This document shows, piece after piece, positions 18,452-26,179 of a DNA stretch of 64,000 bases. The position numbers were made by a program, and so were the translations under genes. Positions within the stretch are counted from its first letter, which is position 1, and the number at the start of each line of letters is the position of its first letter. The stretch covers positions 62,001 to 126,000 of the forward strand of contig NZ_FNYE01000014.1 in assembly GCF_900108945.1 (NCBI RefSeq), read 5' to 3'. The stretch is from Paraburkholderia diazotrophica. GTDB lineage: Bacteria; Pseudomonadota; Gammaproteobacteria; Burkholderiales; Burkholderiaceae. The notes beneath the pieces were generated by a model that worked only from the letters and a program-made list of their open reading frames with translations, was not told the DNA's origin and did no database searches.

Positions 18452-19759
18452 TTACATCAACCTTGCATCGCGCGTCTCGCGCATGCACAGCACGCCGAGC
18501 AGACTCAGCACGGCGGCAGCCGACACATACAGACCAACCCACGACAGGCCGCCCTGCGCGGCGAGCATCTGCGCGATGTACGGCGCAACCGATGCGCCCA
18601 GAATTCCGCCGAGGTTATAGGCGACGCCCGCGCCCGTATAACGGACGTTGGTCGGGAACAGTTCGGGCAGCAGCGCGCCCATCGGCGCGAACGTCACGCC
18701 CATCAGGAACAGTTCGATGATCAGGAACAGCTGCACGAGCGGCATCGAGCCGCTGCCGAGCAACGGAGCCATCGCGAAGCCCGACAGGATCGCGGCGACG
18801 CAGCCGACGATCAGCACCGGCTTGCGGCCGAAGCGGTCGCTTGCCCACGCGGAGAGCGGCGTCGCGAGCGCCATGAACACGACGGCGACGCAAAGCATGC
18901 CGAGGAAACTCTGACGCGAGATGTGCAGCGCCGATACGCCGTACGACAGCGAGAACACGGTCGAGATATAGAACAGCGTGTAGCAGACGACCATCGCGAA
19001 CGCGCCGAGCAGCACGGGCCACAGATGGCGGCCGAGCAGCGTCGCGACCGGGACGCGCACGCGCTCGTGACGTTCGATCGCCGCCTGGAACGCGGGCGTC
19101 TCGGCGATTTTCAGGCGCACGTACAGGCCGAGCGCGACCAGCACGGCGCTGACGATGAACGGCACGCGCCAACCCCAGCTGCGAAACTGCTCGTCAGACA
19201 GCGACAGCGCGAGACCGAAGAACAGTCCGTTCGACGCTAGAAAGCCGATCGACGGCCCGAGTTGCGGGAACATGCCGAACCAGCCGCGCTTGCCCGCCGG
19301 CGCGTTCTCTGTGGCGAGCAGCGCCGCGCCGCCCCATTCGCCCCCTAGGCCGATGCCTTGGCCGAAGCGCAGGATGCACAGCAGGACAGGCGCGAGACTG
19401 CCGATCGAATCGTAGCCGGGCACGAAGCCGATCAGCGTCGTCGACAGGCCCATCACGAGCAGCGAGGCGACGAGCGTCGATTTGCGGCCGATGCGGTCGC
19501 CGAAGTGCCCGAACAGAAACGAGCCGATCGGCCGTGCGATGAACGCGATGCCGAACGTGACGAACGCCGACAGCGCCTGAGCCGTCGCCGAGCCGTGCGG
19601 GAAGAACACGGGGCCGATGACGAGCGCGGCGGCCGTCGCGTACACATAGAAGTCGTAGAACTCGATCGCGGTGCCGATGAAGCTAGCGAAGATCACGCGC
19701 GACGCGCTGTTCTGGCGGCCCGCGCCGGACTGCGCGCGGGAGAAAGGCGAGGTGGACAT
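18452..19759 (-). CDS. MFS transporter, metabolite:H+ symporter (MHS) family
   Basis: Inner-membrane proton symporter with 12 TM segments, 435 residues. N-terminal 'ASFIGTAIEFYDFYVYATAAALVIGPVFFP' and the loop 2-3 motif 'GHFGDRIGRKSTL' are MHS signatures (KgtP, ProP, ShiA and citrate transporters); 'GQGIGLGGEWGGA' marks TM4. The substrate is probably a carboxylate or shikimate-like compound, not resolvable here. RBS TTTGGAGA precedes the ATG. The gene stands alone with a long 5' leader. Confidence 0.92.
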   Translation of the reverse strand: MSTSPFSRAQSGAGRQNSASRVIFASFIGTAIEFYDFYVYATAAALVIGPVFFPHGSATAQALSAFVTFGIAFIARPIGSFLFGHFGDRIGRKSTLVASLLVMGLSTTLIGFVPGYDSIGSLAPVLLCILRFGQGIGLGGEWGGAALLATENAPAGKRGWFGMFPQLGPSIGFLASNGLFFGLALSLSDEQFRSWGWRVPFIVSAVLVALGLYVRLKIAETPAFQAAIERHERVRVPVATLLGRHLWPVLLGAFAMVVCYTLFYISTVFSLSYGVSALHISRQSFLGMLCVAVVFMALATPLSAWASDRFGRKPVLIVGCVAAILSGFAMAPLLGSGSMPLVQLFLIIELFLMGVTFAPMGALLPELFPTNVRYTGAGVAYNLGGILGASVAPYIAQMLAAQGGLSWVGLYVSAAAVLSLLGVLCMRETRDARLM

Positions 19760-20253
19760 GCAGGGTCTCCAAATGTCGTGACGTTGCCGCGAGGGGCGGG
19801 CGGTGCGTCTTTGTGTGTCTGGCGTGAGCGCAGCGAGTGCGCGCGCGATCGTGGAAACAGCGGTGCAAACGGCGGCACTGGCCGCGATGCAAAGCGAGGC
19901 TCAAACGGTGATGCAGGCGGTGCAAGCGCGATGCAAGTTCGATTCAGGCCGCGGACACTCGCGACGCGCGACGTTGCAACTGCAACGATTCGACAGCTTG
20001 CATCGTGCTGACGGCTTCGAGCGTCGTGGAGAACTCGTGACGTCGAAGCGGTGCACGATGCAAACGGGACGGACGCGGGCGCGGGTGGCGCGGCAACGTG
20101 ACGGTCGGGCTGCGCGCGAGTCGAGCGGATAGGCTCGTGGCGCGCAGCGATCGCCGGCGAACCCGGCGGGCGTTTAAAAAAATTATAACGACCGCGGGCG
20201 GCGCGCAGCAAGGCGCGCGTTCGTAGTGCGGCCGATTGCGGCGCGCTTTTCTG
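19760..20253. other. Long leader upstream of the MFS gene
   Basis: About 490 bases with no convincing gene. It contains scattered tgcaa words (ggtgcaaac, gatgcaaag, ggtgcaagc, gatgcaag) at 19863-19938 and a 14-base inverted repeat gttgcaactgcaac at 19973-19986 that could be an operator for a regulator of the MFS gene. The A/T-rich ttaaaaaaattataa near 20174-20188 may hold a promoter. Confidence 0.4.
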
Positions 20254-20760
20254 TTAGTCGAGCGTCTGCGCTTGCGGCGATGCGAACGTCCGCAACTGGA
20301 ATTTGCCGTTGTCGTTGAAGAGCCAGTCTTCGAACAGCTCGACCTGGCCTTTCGCGTTCAGCAGTTTCGCGGGCGGCAGCGGCAACGGCGCCGAGCGTCG
20401 CAAGGTGGCGAGCGCGGTGCCCTCCGCTTCATCGTCGCCGTTCGTGCGATACACCGACGATGCCACGATCTGTCCATTGCGATCGACGACGAACGATACG
20501 ACGACGAGCGAGCGCAGCATCGCCTGCGGATTGCCGCGCAGCACATAAGACGGGTTGCGCTCGACGATGCGTTGCGCGACGGCCGAACGGTACTGATCGA
20601 GCGTCGCGCTGTTGATAGCGGCGGGCGGCACGACGGCCGCCGGTCGTTGAGGCGGCGTGAACGTAAAATTGCACGCTGCTGTGCCGAACAGCACAAGAGC
20701 GAGTGCCGCCGCTCGCCTGATTGCTCGATGAATGCGGCTGTGAAGCGAGAGGGTGGGCAT
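20254..20760 (-). CDS. TonB C-terminal-domain-like lipoprotein
   Basis: 168 residues with a hydrophobic N-terminus and lipobox-like GTAAC (Cys30 from this start), a Pro-rich spacer, then a TonB-C-like fold: 'YRSAVAQRIVERNPSY', 'VVVSFVVDRNGQIVASSVYRTNG', 'ALATLRRSAPLPLPPAKLL'. True TonB proteins are anchored by a TM helix and sit with ExbBD; here there are no partners and a lipid anchor is predicted, so it may act in envelope binding, not energy transduction. A GTG five codons upstream is an alternative start. Confidence 0.75.
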   Translation of the reverse strand: MPTLSLHSRIHRAIRRAAALALVLFGTAACNFTFTPPQRPAAVVPPAAINSATLDQYRSAVAQRIVERNPSYVLRGNPQAMLRSLVVVSFVVDRNGQIVASSVYRTNGDDEAEGTALATLRRSAPLPLPPAKLLNAKGQVELFEDWLFNDNGKFQLRTFASPQAQTLD

Positions 20761-20814
20761 CGCAATTACTCGCACGCGAGATGTCTCTTCATCGTAGGCG
20801 ATGCATATGGCGAT

Positions 20815-22036
20815 TCAATGAGCGTTGCTACGGATGTGAGTGGTGGCACGCGATGGGGCGTCTGGGCGCGGATCGCGGTGCTTGCCGTCATGCGCTGACT
20901 GCCTCTCCACGCGGGTCGCTCTGAGGGTCTGCGAGCCAGATGCAACGACGGTCGAATGTGGTGCTGCCTTCAACACGCGAGAGAAAGCTTTTGAATGGGC
21001 TCCATCGAACGGCACGTAGGCGTGCGGTGCGCTGAAGCATTCATCTCCAAGCTCATCGATATCCAGAACGGTATCGAATGGCACTATGCCTTCAATGTCG
21101 AGCCAAGCTTTGTTCTGTTCGGGTAGTTCGTTCCATATTCGCCATGCCTCGGCTCGCTTCACATGCGGAGAATTCACTTCAGGCGTCCAGGGGTCATCGT
21201 GCAAGCGAGTGGCGTCATGACAACACAGCATTGCGTCCCAGCTCTTTCCGTCGTCGGACAAAAACGCGAAATGTCGATGAAGCGAGAATTTCAGTCCATC
21301 GTGACTGAGACCTACGTACCTGCGCACGTACCACGGAGGCAGCCTTTCGAAGTTGTGGATCTCGGCCGAATAGGGATACTGCAGTGCGTCCGGCGAACGC
21401 AGCAATACACTGCCGTGCTCCTTGGGGCCGAGTAGGCGATTCGCTTTGCGCTTCATCGCTAGCTTGGACCGTAGGTCAGCCCGTTGCGAGCGACGCCGAA
21501 TGGTCAACGAGACTCCAAAGTAGGCGAAGAGCAGGCCATCGTTCTCGGGCCGGAAAAGCCTGTCCTCGACTTCCCCCTTGCCCCAGATATGCCATTCCTG
21601 CAAGCCCATCTGAATGCAGCGATCGCGAAAAAGGTCACGCGCCGCTTTGGAGAAGTCGCAAGCCGCCGTGAAGATGATTCCGTGAAGCTTTTCGTTCTCA
21701 CCCAGCTTGATTTCGTCCAGATATTGAAGCAGCTTTTTCGGGCCGATCGCGCGCTCGCGCTTACATTGGATGAGCCACATGTGATCACTGATGCCCACCA
21801 CGACCGCCGCTTCGTCATCGTCGGCCTCAGAGGCCAACGAACTGTCAACCTCAATAATTTCATATCCGCCGGCATCGAAACCATCGTCGGAGCCGGATCG
21901 GCCCGTCGCCTCTAAACGTCGCCACGTCTTGAAGTTGTAGACGAGTTGGCGAGTCAGTCTTCGAACCGTTTTGGTTCAAGGTCTTCAAAATGCAGCGGAA
22001 ATGCAGCGGACCAAGTGTTCGCGATGTGACGATCAT
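20815..22036 (-). pseudogene. Mrr/restriction-endonuclease-like gene with two frameshifts
   Basis: A PD-(D/E)xK nuclease-like protein broken near its start. The intended start is ATG at 22036 with GGAGAG 3 bases upstream, encoding 'MIVTSRTLGPLHF'. The frame then breaks at an 11-bp tandem duplication (ccgctgcattt twice), resumes in another frame as 'EDLEPKRFED', hits TGA at 21956-21954, and resumes in the third frame as 'LTRQLVYNFKTWRRLEATG', then 'RSGSDDGFDAGGYEI' and 'WLIQCKRERAIGPKKL'. Removing one 11-bp copy and restoring one C before TGACTC rejoins all parts. GSDDGFD and QCKR are typical of Mrr-type catalytic cores. A TTG at 21837 could express the rest but would lose the GSDDGFD half of the site. 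Lower GC than its neighbours. Confidence 0.82.
21986..22010 (-). repeat. 11-bp tandem duplication in the Mrr-like gene
   Basis: On the minus strand ccgctgcattt occurs twice in a row just before tgaagaccttg. Deleting one copy restores 'GPLHFEDLE', so it is the first of two frame-breaking changes in this gene. Confidence 0.8.
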
Positions 22037-22183
22037 TCGCTCTCCAATGGTGTGTTCGATGAATGATGATACGTCGCTCGCGCGCCGGCGCCGGCTCCGT
22101 CCGCGTCACCTTGACGATCTTTTGCAAACGGGGATCGGCGCTGTGCTAGGTATACCAGTACTGTCCAGTCGCATGGAGGAAGA

Positions 22184-22342
22184 GTGGGTAACGAAATCAG
22201 GCTGGCTGATCGCTCGCTGACATCGCGCCTTCGTCGCGATGTCTTCGTGCGGGACGCTGACAAGCAACGCGCTGCCGACGCCGCGAAGTCGTTCCTGACG
22301 GATGCATTTCGCTGGACGCGGGACTATGGGTCTTGCCTATGA
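22184..22342 (+). CDS. Small hypothetical protein overlapping the toxin start
   Basis: GTG start with GGAGGA immediately upstream; 52 residues, charged and helical ('RLRRDVFVRDADKQRAADAAKSFLTDAF'). The TGA overlaps the ATG of the toxin gene (ATGA). Not recognised. It could be a leader peptide coupling translation to the toxin, a small adaptor for the toxin, or a remnant of a larger upstream gene. Confidence 0.5.
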   Translation: MGNEIRLADRSLTSRLRRDVFVRDADKQRAADAAKSFLTDAFRWTRDYGSCL

Positions 22343-23358
22343 GCTACAACAGCCTTCATGTCCCGCTGAATTTTGGAACGTGCCAATGCAAGCTTGTACC
22401 CGCCAGGGACTTCTACAGCCTCTCTGGCGGATATGTGGACCACTTCGCCAACTGGGATGCGCGCCGTGAACGGGGGCGCGAAATCGAAGATGACAAGCGC
22501 ATCTTCGACCGGTATTTCCGTCCCAATTACGATTTCCGGCGAACGATTGCTGCGGATATCGATGCGATCCGATCATTCTTGAGGGAACAGCGGAACGTCG
22601 TTTACTGGAACCTGCCAACCGATAACCCGGGTATCGAGCGCGCACTCAAACAGGCCGTCCGCGACGGACTGCTTGTGCCCGTCATCAATCGTGACTGGCG
22701 CTCGCTTCCGATGACGTTCCGGCCTACGCCCGCGCCATTGCGATGGCCGTCGACGTCAGGCGGTGGCGAATTCGGCAGCGGTGGCGAATTCGGCAGCGGT
22801 GGCGGCACGGTGTGGGCTGCCTTCAGGAATGCGGGACCGGGGCCTTTGGTATGGGATGGTGAACCGGTGCTGAGTGGGCCATACGATCCCTCTACCGTAG
22901 AGGCGCAGTTGAAGGCTGCGCGCGCCGCGTTGAGTGCGCGCAGCGTTAACGATGACGGTAGCCTGTCCAGCGTAGTGGAAGCTATGGCCGGATCTGTACT
23001 CGGGTGCGATCCAGATACAGACGTTGATGGTGACGGCACACCCGACATGGCTGAGAACTTTGCGGACGACGTCGGTTCGGATGACGACGCATCGACGCCG
23101 CTCGGCAATGCGCAGCCCTTCGGCTATGAACCAGATTTGCCGGCCGGCGAATCCTTCGATATTGCCAAGACTCCGAACCAAGGCGAGCCGGGGACCTGGT
23201 ACACGAATTCCGGTAGCGGTCAGATGCGCATGTATGGCGACGATGGCCAGCCCGTTGTTGATTTCGATTTTGACCATGACCACGGTCAGGGGACTCCTCA
23301 CGCGCACAATTGGGATGATGGAGTGCGCGGGCCCGGCGTTTCTTTTTCTCCGTTATGA
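22339..23358 (+). CDS. Polymorphic toxin with C-terminal DHDHG/HNW domain
   Basis: 339 residues in three parts. (1) Residues 1-140 form a compact region ('VPLNFGTCQCKLVPA', 'GYVDHFANWDARRERG', 'VVYWNLPTDNPGIERALKQAV') resembling N-terminal regions I associate with Burkholderia effector proteins; its role in export is inferred. (2) Residues 141-260 are low-complexity linker with an 18-bp tandem repeat (GGEFGS) and an Asp-rich stretch. (3) The last 70 residues ('GEPGTWYTNSGSGQMRMYG', 'DFDFDHDHGQGTPHAHNWDD') look like a polymorphic-toxin catalytic module with many conserved His/Asp, probably a nuclease. It is followed at once by an overlapping small gene, the expected immunity position. Start at ATG 22339 (MSYNSLH). 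No signal peptide is seen; type VI or contact-dependent delivery is possible. Confidence 0.72.
   Translation: MSYNSLHVPLNFGTCQCKLVPARDFYSLSGGYVDHFANWDARRERGREIEDDKRIFDRYFRPNYDFRRTIAADIDAIRSFLREQRNVVYWNLPTDNPGIERALKQAVRDGLLVPVINRDWRSLPMTFRPTPAPLRWPSTSGGGEFGSGGEFGSGGGTVWAAFRNAGPGPLVWDGEPVLSGPYDPSTVEAQLKAARAALSARSVNDDGSLSSVVEAMAGSVLGCDPDTDVDGDGTPDMAENFADDVGSDDDASTPLGNAQPFGYEPDLPAGESFDIAKTPNQGEPGTWYTNSGSGQMRMYGDDGQPVVDFDFDHDHGQGTPHAHNWDDGVRGPGVSFSPL
22762..22797 (+). repeat. Two perfect 18-bp tandem repeats in the toxin linker
   Basis: ggtggcgaattcggcagc occurs twice in tandem, with a partial third copy. It encodes GGEFGS-GGEFGS in the linker between the N-terminal region and the toxin module; in-frame length variation would be tolerated. 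Confidence 0.9.
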
Positions 23359-23375
23359 GTTTTACTGGAGCTTAT

Positions 23376-23807
23376 ATGGCCACCGATACCTACACAGATG
23401 TCCGAAATGTTTCAGAATTTCCGAGCTTTCATGATGCAGAGTTGACCGGAATCGAACACGATCCCGAATTGCGCACGCTTGAGCTTCGTTTCCGACGGGT
23501 TGGCGGCGAAGTAGAGGCACTAAGATTTTCTGGCGTGATCCATCAACGCCTGATTGATTTCGCTGGGCAGAATGTCGCGTCGAGGCTCCTGATTTCGCCA
23601 CGCTACACGTTTTCACTCGCCGAAGTTCGCACCTGGCTCCAATGGATGAATAGCAGGGACGATTCAAAGCGAGCGGCGATCAGTGAGCAGAACGGAGAGA
23701 GATGCGTCCGCGATCTGGTAGCAGGCCGTCGTGTGTTGTTCGTTCTAGAGCCATCGTGCGGCGCAGAAATGGCCGTGCTCTGCGAGTCGCTTTCACTGAA
23801 GGTATGA
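23376..23807 (+). CDS. Probable immunity protein of the upstream toxin
   Basis: 143 residues, cytosolic, mixed alpha/beta ('FPSFHDAELTGIEHDPELRTLELRFRR', 'FSLAEVRTWLQW'). The FHDAEL start and alternating strands are like several small immunity or DUF folds that bind toxins. ATG 23376 has GGAG 5 bases upstream; a second ATG at 23355 overlaps the toxin stop (ATGA) and is also usable. Position and tight spacing support the immunity role; no specific family is claimed. Confidence 0.65.
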   Translation: MATDTYTDVRNVSEFPSFHDAELTGIEHDPELRTLELRFRRVGGEVEALRFSGVIHQRLIDFAGQNVASRLLISPRYTFSLAEVRTWLQWMNSRDDSKRAAISEQNGERCVRDLVAGRRVLFVLEPSCGAEMAVLCESLSLKV

Positions 23808-24145
23808 ACGTGAAGCGGGAGCGTTTCTTTGGCGAGCTTGGCTGCTTCGCCCAGAAATACACGCGCAAAGCGCACGCCGGCCACAATGCGAACGGCCGCC
23901 GATATCACAGGAAGGTCGAGAGGGCGATGCGACGAATGTGGCCAGAGAAGTTGTCTGATTTGCTTTCGTCGGCATCGTTCCACGCAGGCATCGCCCACAA
24001 CTGCAGAGCGGAGATCGTATATCCGGACGGTTTTATCGAGTTGCTGGACTTTGTCTGCCAATGTTGGATCAGGACCCACCAACACGACACGGAGTTGACT
24101 TGTTTGATAGTTAAATCGTGCGTCGGAGACGGGGCTCGATGCTAA
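23804..24145 (+). CDS. Small basic protein of the toxin cassette, C-terminus possibly altered
   Basis: ATG overlaps the stop of the immunity gene (ATGA). The first 57 residues are basic and helical ('RERFFGELGCFAQKYTRKA', 'GRRYHRKVERAMRRMWPEKL') and look like small proteins found with such toxin cassettes. From about residue 58 the sequence changes character ('HNCRAEIVYPDG', Cys-rich end) and may be out-of-frame read-through after a mutation. 113 residues in total. Function unknown. Confidence 0.45.
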   Translation: MNVKRERFFGELGCFAQKYTRKAHAGHNANGRRYHRKVERAMRRMWPEKLSDLLSSASFHAGIAHNCRAEIVYPDGFIELLDFVCQCWIRTHQHDTELTCLIVKSCVGDGARC

Positions 24146-24176
24146 CTGTTTGATTTTGCTGATTTTTTTGAGATTC

Positions 24177-24266
24177 TGGCGGAGGGTGTGGGATTCGAAC
24201 CCACGAAGGCCGTAAAGCCTTGCCGGTTTTCAAGACCGGTGCATTCAACCGCTCTGCCAACCCTCC
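24177..24266 (-). tRNA. tRNA-Ser (anticodon TGA)
   Basis: 90 nt including the encoded CCA. Acceptor GGAGGGT pairs with ACCCTCC, discriminator G. The anticodon arm ccggtc-ttgaaaa-ccgg carries TGA. A long variable arm (caaggctttacggccttc) identifies the serine class, and the T arm is gtgggttcgaatcccac. The accessory patch at 20.8-24.1 kb lies directly on the 3' side, the usual side for tRNA-targeted insertions. Confidence 0.97.
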
Positions 24267-24323
24267 GAGCCCGAAATTGTAACCTGAAACGCTTCGCGCA
24301 CGGGCAACAAACGATGGAGCCGA

Positions 24324-25538
24324 TCAAGGCTCCTTCAGAAACAGCGCCTGAAGATCGTTGAGGAAGGCCTGCCCGAGCGGCGTCGGCGCGATCTTCTCGT
24401 AGTCGCGCGCGATCAGGCCGCGACGCTCCGCTTCCTGCAACGCCGGCTCGATCGATGTCATCGGCAGACCCGTGCGCTCGATGAACCGATGCACGGGAAA
24501 GCCCTCCACCAGCCGCAGCGCGTTCAACATGAATTCGAACGGCAGATCGCGCGCGCCGACTTCATGCTCTTCCTGCACGGCGTTGCCCGAACGCGCTTCT
24601 TCGATGAACGTCGCCGGATGCTTGAAACGCATCTGCCGCAGGATACGGTTCGGGAACGACAGCTTCGTATGCGCGCCCGCGCCGATGCCGAGATAGTCGC
24701 CGAAGCGCCAGTAGTTCAGATTGTGCTTGCTCTGCCGATGCGGCTTCGCATACGCCGACACCTCATAGCGTTCATAACCCGCTTCGCGCGTGCGCTCGTG
24801 AATCCAGTCCTGCATGTCGGCGGAAGCGTCGTCGTCGGGCAGCGGCGGCGGGAACTTCGCGAACAGCGTGTTCGGCTCGAGCGTCAGGTGATACAGCGAC
24901 AGATGCGGCGGCGCGAACGACAGCGCCGTCTCGATGTCCGCCTGGCATTCGGCAAGCGTCTGTTTCGGCAGCGCGAACATCAGATCGAGATTGAAATTGT
25001 CGAACGTCTGCGCCGCGACCTCGACGGCATGGCGCGCCTGCGCGGCATCGTGAATGCGGCCGAGCGCCTTCAGATGCGTTTCATTGAAGCTCTGAATGCC
25101 GACCGACAGCCGGTTCACGCCGCTCGTGCGAAATTGCGCGAACTTGTCGGCTTCGAACGTGCCGGGATTCGCTTCGAGCGTGATCTCGGCGTCGGCATCG
25201 AGCGGCAGGAGCGCGCGCACGTCGGACAGCAGCCGATCGAGTCCTTTCGCCGACATCAGACTTGGCGTCCCGCCGCCGATAAATACGGTATGCACCTGCC
25301 GGCCCCACACGAGCGGCAGCGCGTGTTCGAGATCGCTGCGCAGCGCGTCGAGGTAATCGTCCTCGGGGAACGTGCCGCCCTTCGACTCGTGCGAGTTGAA
25401 ATCGCAGTACGGGCACTTGCGCACGCACCACGGGAAATGCACGTAGAGAGCGAGCGGCGGCAGCGACGTCAGACGGATGCTGCCGGGCGACGTGAACGCC
25501 TTGATCACGCCGGGTCCCGTCGTCGATGCGTGGCTCAC
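24324..25538 (-). CDS. hemW: HemW-type radical SAM protein (heme chaperone)
   Basis: Radical SAM protein once annotated as oxygen-independent coproporphyrinogen III oxidase; HemW homologues insert heme into proteins. 404 residues. The 4Fe-4S motif C38-x3-C42-x2-C45 occurs in 'HFPWCVRKCPYCDF'. Phe after CxxC's Asp, where HemN has another Cys, and the motif 'HNLNYW' identify HemW, not HemN. A C-terminal winged-helix element follows. The ATG overlaps the rdgB stop by 4 bases; part of the rph-rdgB-hemW operon. Confidence 0.95.
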   Translation of the reverse strand: MSHASTTGPGVIKAFTSPGSIRLTSLPPLALYVHFPWCVRKCPYCDFNSHESKGGTFPEDDYLDALRSDLEHALPLVWGRQVHTVFIGGGTPSLMSAKGLDRLLSDVRALLPLDADAEITLEANPGTFEADKFAQFRTSGVNRLSVGIQSFNETHLKALGRIHDAAQARHAVEVAAQTFDNFNLDLMFALPKQTLAECQADIETALSFAPPHLSLYHLTLEPNTLFAKFPPPLPDDDASADMQDWIHERTREAGYERYEVSAYAKPHRQSKHNLNYWRFGDYLGIGAGAHTKLSFPNRILRQMRFKHPATFIEEARSGNAVQEEHEVGARDLPFEFMLNALRLVEGFPVHRFIERTGLPMTSIEPALQEAERRGLIARDYEKIAPTPLGQAFLNDLQALFLKEP

Positions 25539-26179
25539 GCTTCCTCCTTCAGCCGCGCGAACAGTTGCTGCAACGCGATCGCGCGATGGCTGCTTGCGTT
25601 CTTCACGGCAGGATCGAGTTCGGCCGCCGTCGCGTTCAGCGCGGGCAGGTAGAAGTGCGGGTCGTAGCCGAAGCCGTTCGCGCCGCGCGGCGCGTCGAGA
25701 ATCTCGCCGTGCCAGCGGCCTTCGGCGATCAGCGGCTCGGGATCGTCCGCATGGCGCACGAGCGCGAGCACGCAGAAGTAGTACGCGCGACGGTCGTCCA
25801 CTTCCTTCAGTTGCTCGACGACGCGCGCGTTATTGGCCGCGTCGCTCTTCTCGCCGCCCGCGAGTTGCGCGTAACGCGCCGAATACACGCCCGGCGCGCC
25901 GCGCAGCGCGCGCACGCACAAGCCGGAGTCGTCGGCGATCGCGGGCAGGCCCGTCAGCTTCGACGCATGGCGCGCCTTCGCGAGCGCGTTTTCGACGAAG
26001 GTCGGATGCGGCTCTTCTGCTTCGGGCACGTTCAGTGCGCCTTGCGGAATCAGCTCGATCCCCGCCTTGCCGAAGAGCGCCGCGAACTCGCGCAGCTTGC
26101 CCGCGTTGTTCGACGCGAGGACGATCTTGCGCAGCGCCGGCTGTGTCGAAAGCGCCGCGCTTTCGCGACGGTCATTCAT
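25535..26179 (-). CDS. rdgB: RdgB/HAM1 noncanonical purine NTP pyrophosphatase
   Basis: Hydrolyses dITP, XTP and dHAPTP to monophosphates, keeping deaminated purines out of DNA. 214 residues. 'KIVLASNNAGKLREF' is the N-terminal substrate loop, 'ADDSGLCVRAL' carries the catalytic Asp pair, and 'NGFGYDPHFYLP' is the family signature. Overlaps rph by 8 bases and hemW by 4. Confidence 0.96.
   Translation of the reverse strand: MNDRRESAALSTQPALRKIVLASNNAGKLREFAALFGKAGIELIPQGALNVPEAEEPHPTFVENALAKARHASKLTGLPAIADDSGLCVRALRGAPGVYSARYAQLAGGEKSDAANNARVVEQLKEVDDRRAYYFCVLALVRHADDPEPLIAEGRWHGEILDAPRGANGFGYDPHFYLPALNATAAELDPAVKNASSHRAIALQQLFARLKEEA

Noticed and set aside
23603..24085. Minus-strand frame with stretch 'VGPDPTLADKVQQLDKTVRIYDL'
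   Set aside because: This stretch looks protein-like, but the frame continues antisense through the immunity gene, has no RBS and breaks character. Possibly a gene remnant; not strong enough to list.
24140..24270. att-site duplication of the tRNA-Ser 3' end at the far side of the accessory patch
   Set aside because: I looked for a second copy of the ggattcgaaccc-type block near 20.8 kb and saw none; no integrase gene is in the patch either. So island status rests on gene content and location only.
24324..25538. Oxygen-independent coproporphyrinogen III oxidase (HemN)
   Set aside because: The residue after the third Cys region is Phe (CDF) instead of the extra Cys of HemN, and HNxxYW is present, so HemW fits better.
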